From Poronia punctata (taxonomy: Eukaryota; Ascomycota; Sordariomycetes; Xylariales; Xylariaceae), in contig MU401609.1 of assembly GCA_022579005.1 (NCBI GenBank), positions 1 through 64,000 of the forward strand: a DNA stretch of 64,000 nucleotides, given 5' to 3'. The notes beneath the pieces are model-generated. The model was not told the origin of the DNA, searched no databases, and worked only from the letters and a program-made list of their open reading frames with translations. The position numbers and the translations under genes were made by a program. Shown piece after piece: positions 60,201 through 64,000 of this stretch (the first letter of the stretch is position 1; every line of letters starts with the position of its first letter).

Positions 60201-60540
60201 TTACCTAATAAAGGCGTATTAGCCAAGTACCAGATTCCTCATTGGCGGCTTTTGAGGATTCCAGCAGGTGCCCGTCTGTGGATGACAGGAAACTCCAATC
60301 TAGGAAGCTCGAAGCCTTCTCGATCAGGGTTGTCTACCCCACATCTGACTACGTAGGTAGTAGCCATAGGGTACATAGTGTGCGTGTATATACAAGTTAG
60401 GTAATCCCTCTCTGCTTTTTGATTCTTCTTTTCGCCGCTGCCGGGAATAAATCGTCACCTACCTATCTGTGTAGGTAAGGTAGGTTAGCAATAGAAAGTC
60501 CTTTACAAGTATATACGAGCTATGGTGTCATTCCTAGTCT
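57233..60540. other. 3.3 kb gene-free region upstream of the La-motif gene
   Basis: The first part should hold the La-motif gene promoter and leader. The rest has GTAGGTA-type words (58570-58800, 59190-59350), an imperfect GGAAAT repeat at about 59776-59813 and no credible ORF. Confidence 0.6.
59776..59813. repeat. imperfect GGAAAT/GGGAAT hexamer repeat
   Basis: About six purine-rich units of GGGAAT or GGAAAT in tandem. Confidence 0.8.
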
Positions 60541-60584
60541 AGTGGGTACTATGTACATAAGGTAAGTTGGTAGTCCGAGGAACT

Positions 60585-60760
60585 GTTAGTAGGGGGGGCC
60601 TAGCCCGTGCCGTCCGAGGCCGTACCGGCACGGCCTCGGCAGCTATACCGGTTCAAATGTTATATTGGTCCGCTGTCGGCCGTACCGTTACTGATTTATT
60701 ACCAGTTTGTCAACTAGGTCCGTACCGGTCCGACCGTACTAGTAGTTCATAATAGGTATT
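60585..60760. repeat. GC-rich patch with CCGTACCG copies and a perfect 10-bp inverted repeat
   Basis: CCGAGGCCGT at 60614-60623 and ACGGCCTCGG at 60630-60639 are exact reverse complements around the loop ACCGGC. The words CCGTACCG or CCGTACCGG recur three times between 60621 and 60730. The composition contrasts strongly with the surrounding AT-rich DNA. It could be the end of a degraded DNA transposon, but no transposase is seen. Confidence 0.55.
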
Positions 60761-61298
60761 TGGTTCTACCTGCTACTAGTAAGACAGCTTTAACTATACC
60801 AGTAATTTCCATCGCAACCTCTGTACTAACAAGTGCAGATAGTTTAAATAGTTGGATTGTTTAAGGGATAGTATTCAGGTATATCTCAACTGTAGTTTAA
60901 AGGCCTAGTTGAATTATGTTGCAAAAGCTTTTTATACACGTACAAGTCTTAAAGGTGACTTTAGAACTGGCAACCTATACTGCAGTAAATTGGATGCCGA
61001 AAAGTTCGCCCAGGGATTACTTTCTAAGCGATTATGTATTGGCGCTATTCAGGCAAAGCTTGTATGCCCAGAGGAAATAGTTCTTCTTCTATTTTAAACT
61101 ATATAGCAAGCAAGCATACTTACCTTAGATATAAGACTAGAGAAAAGGTCAGTGCTGTTGACGGCACATGGTAGGTATATGGCAGTCCAGCCGCTGTCTA
61201 TATCAATCCTCCCCGGTAAGTAGGCAGCGGGGCTATAATAGGTAGGTAGAGGGGCCGTACGAGTAGAAGCGTGGCAGGCGATAGAAGCGCAATACTTC

Positions 61299-61324
61299 TG
61301 AGCAACTTCCTAGGAAGTCGCTCA
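61299..61324. repeat. 26-bp imperfect inverted repeat
   Basis: TGAGC and GCTCA flank the perfect palindrome ACTTCCTAGGAAGT, with one mismatched base on each side of the core. Confidence 0.7.
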
Positions 61325-61362
61325 AAAAGGGATCGCTTAACCAATGCATACCTTAGCTAAGA

Positions 61363-61376
61363 TCTGTTATAACAGA
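61363..61376. repeat. 14-bp perfect palindrome
   Basis: TCTGTTATAACAGA is its own reverse complement. It is followed at once by GACCG and CGGTC arms around ACCTTGGA, a second small hairpin. Confidence 0.7.
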
Positions 61377-61557
61377 CCGACCTTGGACGGTCTTTATTGT
61401 GTGTAATTCCTACGTGCAGGTACGGTAAAACTTGCAAAGTCCACCTACCATGTATTAGAGAGTATGTATATTCTATTTCTCCTTATTTACGTGTATACCT
61501 ACTCGTAAGTAAGTAGCTCGGGCTCAGGCTAAAAGCGGCGTGGCTCAGGTTGAATTC

Positions 61558-61576
61558 CCATTCCGATTCGGAATGG
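61558..61576. repeat. 19-bp near-perfect palindrome
   Basis: CCATTCCGA and TCGGAATGG are exact reverse complements around a single T. Confidence 0.75.
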
Positions 61577-61739
61577 TAAAACCTATCTGCGAAACTTTTC
61601 GTTACCCGGGCCAACCGGTGAAATTTATAGGGGTCCTTGGGGCTATCTGTCAGTCAGTCATATTGCTGTCATGCTGTTTCTTCTTACCTTTATAGCTACA
61701 TCACCAGGGAGAGTAATTCTCGCGGATATGAGAGCTTTA

Positions 61740-64000
61740 GTAAAAGGTAAATTAGTGTGCTTAACTTAGTATAAGCTATATTAGTTATATTATAATAAAC
61801 TATATATTAAAAAGGAAAAATTTATATAACTATAATAAGATTAGAGATCTTGCTTTATAGCATATGCTTTTATAAAGCTGTGCTAACTAAGGCACGTAAC
61901 CTTAATTATAAGTTTATTTTATTAAGTAAGTACTTTTTTATAATATACTTTTTAGCTTTTTTACTAGCTAAAGTAATAAAGTTATTTTATATAAATAAAA
62001 TATAAGTAGTAGCTATAAAGTTTATATTTAAACTTTTTATATTAAGTTTTTATTTAAAGTATTTTTTATATAATATATAAAAGTTTTAATACTTTAAATA
62101 CTTATATTTAAAAGTACTTATAACTATTATTAGCTTTTTTTTTATTAAGTACTAACTTTTAAGTTTTTTAATTAAATTTTTTATATATTTTATATTTTTA
62201 TTTTTTAGTATAGCTATAATTATACTTTTTACTTTTTTTTTAAGCTTTTAATATTATTTTAACTATTTTAAATAAAGTTATTTTAGCTTTTTGCTGCTTT
62301 TATTAATTTTTTTATAGCTAATAATATTAGTATAGCTATTAAAATAATAAAAAAAAAGCTTTTTTAAACTTTTAATATTTTTTTTAAGTTTTTTTTAGCA
62401 CTTTTTATACTTTAATATAGTTAGCTAACTATTTATTTTTTAGTTTTATTACTATATTTTTTTAGCTATATATAAATTTTTAGTATATTAAATATGCTTT
62501 TATATATTTTAAACTTATACTAATTACTTTAATATAGTTTAAAATTAATATTAAAGCTATTTAGTTTAAAATAAACTTAAGCTTTTTAAATATTTTTTTA
62601 TTATTTAACTTAATATTTAATAAGCTGCTTTTTTTTTTATTAAAAAACGTTAATAAGCTTATATTAAACAACTTTTTAAAAATTTTAATATAAATAATTT
62701 TATTATAACTATAAAATAATAATATATATATTATTTTTTTATTTTTAAAGCTTTTATAAGCTTACTTAGTATATAAAAATAATTTTATTTTTATTTAAGC
62801 TTTTTTTAACTTTAATAGCTAATATAATAATAATTTTATATTATTTTTTGCTAAAGTTTTATTTATTAACTTATATAATAATTTTACTACTTTTATAGCT
62901 ATAAAAAAAAAAAAAAATTTAATTAAAAAAAGCTAAAAATGTTAAAAATGTAAAAAAAAAGCTAATAAAGCTTAAAAAAAAGCTTTAAATAAATAAGCTT
63001 AATTTAAAGCTAAGTAAAAAGTAAATAAAGTAATAAAAAAAGCTAAAATAGTTACTATAGCTAATATAAAAATAAAAATAGTAAAGTTAGCTAAAAAAGC
63101 TAAAGCTAAAAAAGCTAAAAATAGTAAAAAAAAAGCTTTAGTTTTTTTATTTTTAGTTTTTTAAAAGCGCTTTACTTTTAAAAGTATACTTTTTAATATA
63201 AAAAAAGTTTTTTTTTTTAACTAATACTATTAATACTAATAAGCTTAAAAAGCTTATTAAAATAAAGTAAGTTTTTATATTTACTTTTTTTACTTTTACT
63301 AAAGCTTTTTTTAAATATATTTTATTACTTAATATTATTGTTTAAGCTTTTTTTAATAGTTTTACTACTTTTATATTACTTAAATTTTTGCTTTTAAAGT
63401 TGCTTACTTTTAATAAAAATAATATTTTAACATATACTAGTTATATTATTTTTAATTTTAAAGCTTTTTTTAATAAAACTAATACTTTTAATATTTTAAT
63501 TTTAAGTAGTTTATTTTATAGTAAAAAAAGCTTAAGCTTTTAAAAAAGTAAAAAATTTAGTAGTTATAAAGCTAATATTTTTTTTATAAGCTTTAATAAT
63601 AAAAGTAGTACTTTTATTATTTTTATTAATAGCTTTTATTATATTTTTAAAAAAGCTACTAGTGCTTTTTTACTTATATTAATAACTTTTACTTTTAGCT
63701 TAAAGCTAATAAAAACGCTTAAGTTTAATATTTTTAAAGCTAAACTTAATTTTATATTTTAAAGTTTGCTTTATAATAAAATTTAAAATAAAATAACTAA
63801 TAGCTTTTTTAATTTACTTAATAATAAAAAATATACTAAAACTAATTTATATAATATTTTTTATTAAGCTTATAATTATACTTTTATAATTAGTTTAAAT
63901 AAATATTTTTAGTATTAAAATATTTAAAAAAGTTTAATTTAGTATTTTAAATATATTAAAAAGCATTTTTATTTTTTTTATAAGTTATTTTAAAGCTTTT
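61740..64000. repeat. AT-rich RIP-type block, right edge
   Basis: Extremely AT-rich and without any ORF. From 61907 to the window end I see no GA, TC, GG or CC dinucleotide on reading every line. The remaining G and C are in AGCT, ACT/AGT and rare ACG, GCG, GCA or TGC contexts. The same restricted vocabulary is found in 1-1080. This is interpreted as repeat DNA mutated to near saturation by RIP and now heterochromatic. Confidence 0.88.

Noticed and set aside
61513..61562. tRNA-like A box (TAGCTCGGGCTCAGG) and B box (GGTTGAATTCC), possible SINE
   Set aside because: T-stem and acceptor pairing fail; the resemblance is limited to the two short boxes.
1..64000. CRISPR arrays, operons, Shine-Dalgarno sites
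   Set aside because: Intron-bearing eukaryotic genes throughout; no regularly spaced direct repeats were seen.

Overview
This window looks like nuclear DNA of a filamentous ascomycete (Pezizomycotina, probably a Sordariomycete). The genes have short GT-AG introns with CTGAC/CTAAC-like branch sites, and several encode families specific to filamentous fungi (FlbC-type C2H2 factor, Zn2Cys6 regulator, DUF3824 protein, fungal acetate kinase). Both ends run into extremely AT-rich, ORF-free DNA of the kind left by repeat-induced point mutation (RIP). I rebuilt exon structures by hand from splice signals, reading frame and family conservation; no alignment was run.

Layout. 1-1080 is a RIP-type AT block, followed by degraded sequence and a TCAA microsatellite up to about 1900. 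From 2175 to 17085 the genes are fairly dense: a PAP2 lipid phosphatase (+), casein kinase 2 beta (-), RIC1 (-), the THO subunit TEX1 (+, divergent from RIC1) and a large Zn2Cys6 transcription factor (+). 20554-22994 holds an eight-exon gene fusing a FAR1/WRKY-GCM1-like zinc finger to an omega-type glutathione transferase. 24373-25852 is acetate kinase. FlbC (30750-31571, -) sits alone, with 4.9 kb of gene-free DNA on its 3' side and 10.3 kb on its 5' side; a badly sequenced gap lies at 29231-29456. From 41880 to 57232 come PRP31 (-) and CLF1 (+) as a divergent spliceosome pair, a DUF3824 protein (-) and an Sro9/LARP-type La-motif protein (-). From 57233 there is gene-free DNA that becomes rich in inverted repeats after 60.5 kb and passes into a second RIP block from about 61740 to the end.

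There is no obvious biosynthetic cluster or operon-like unit; these are mainly conserved housekeeping and regulatory genes. Four of the twelve act in RNA metabolism (TEX1, PRP31, CLF1, La-motif protein). Three are probable regulators (Zn2Cys6 factor, FlbC, and possibly the zinc finger-GST fusion). The points most worth following up are the zinc finger-GST fusion, the very restricted dinucleotide vocabulary of the two AT blocks, the isolated flbC locus, the inverted-repeat cluster near the right AT block, and the assembly artefact at 29.2-29.5 kb.
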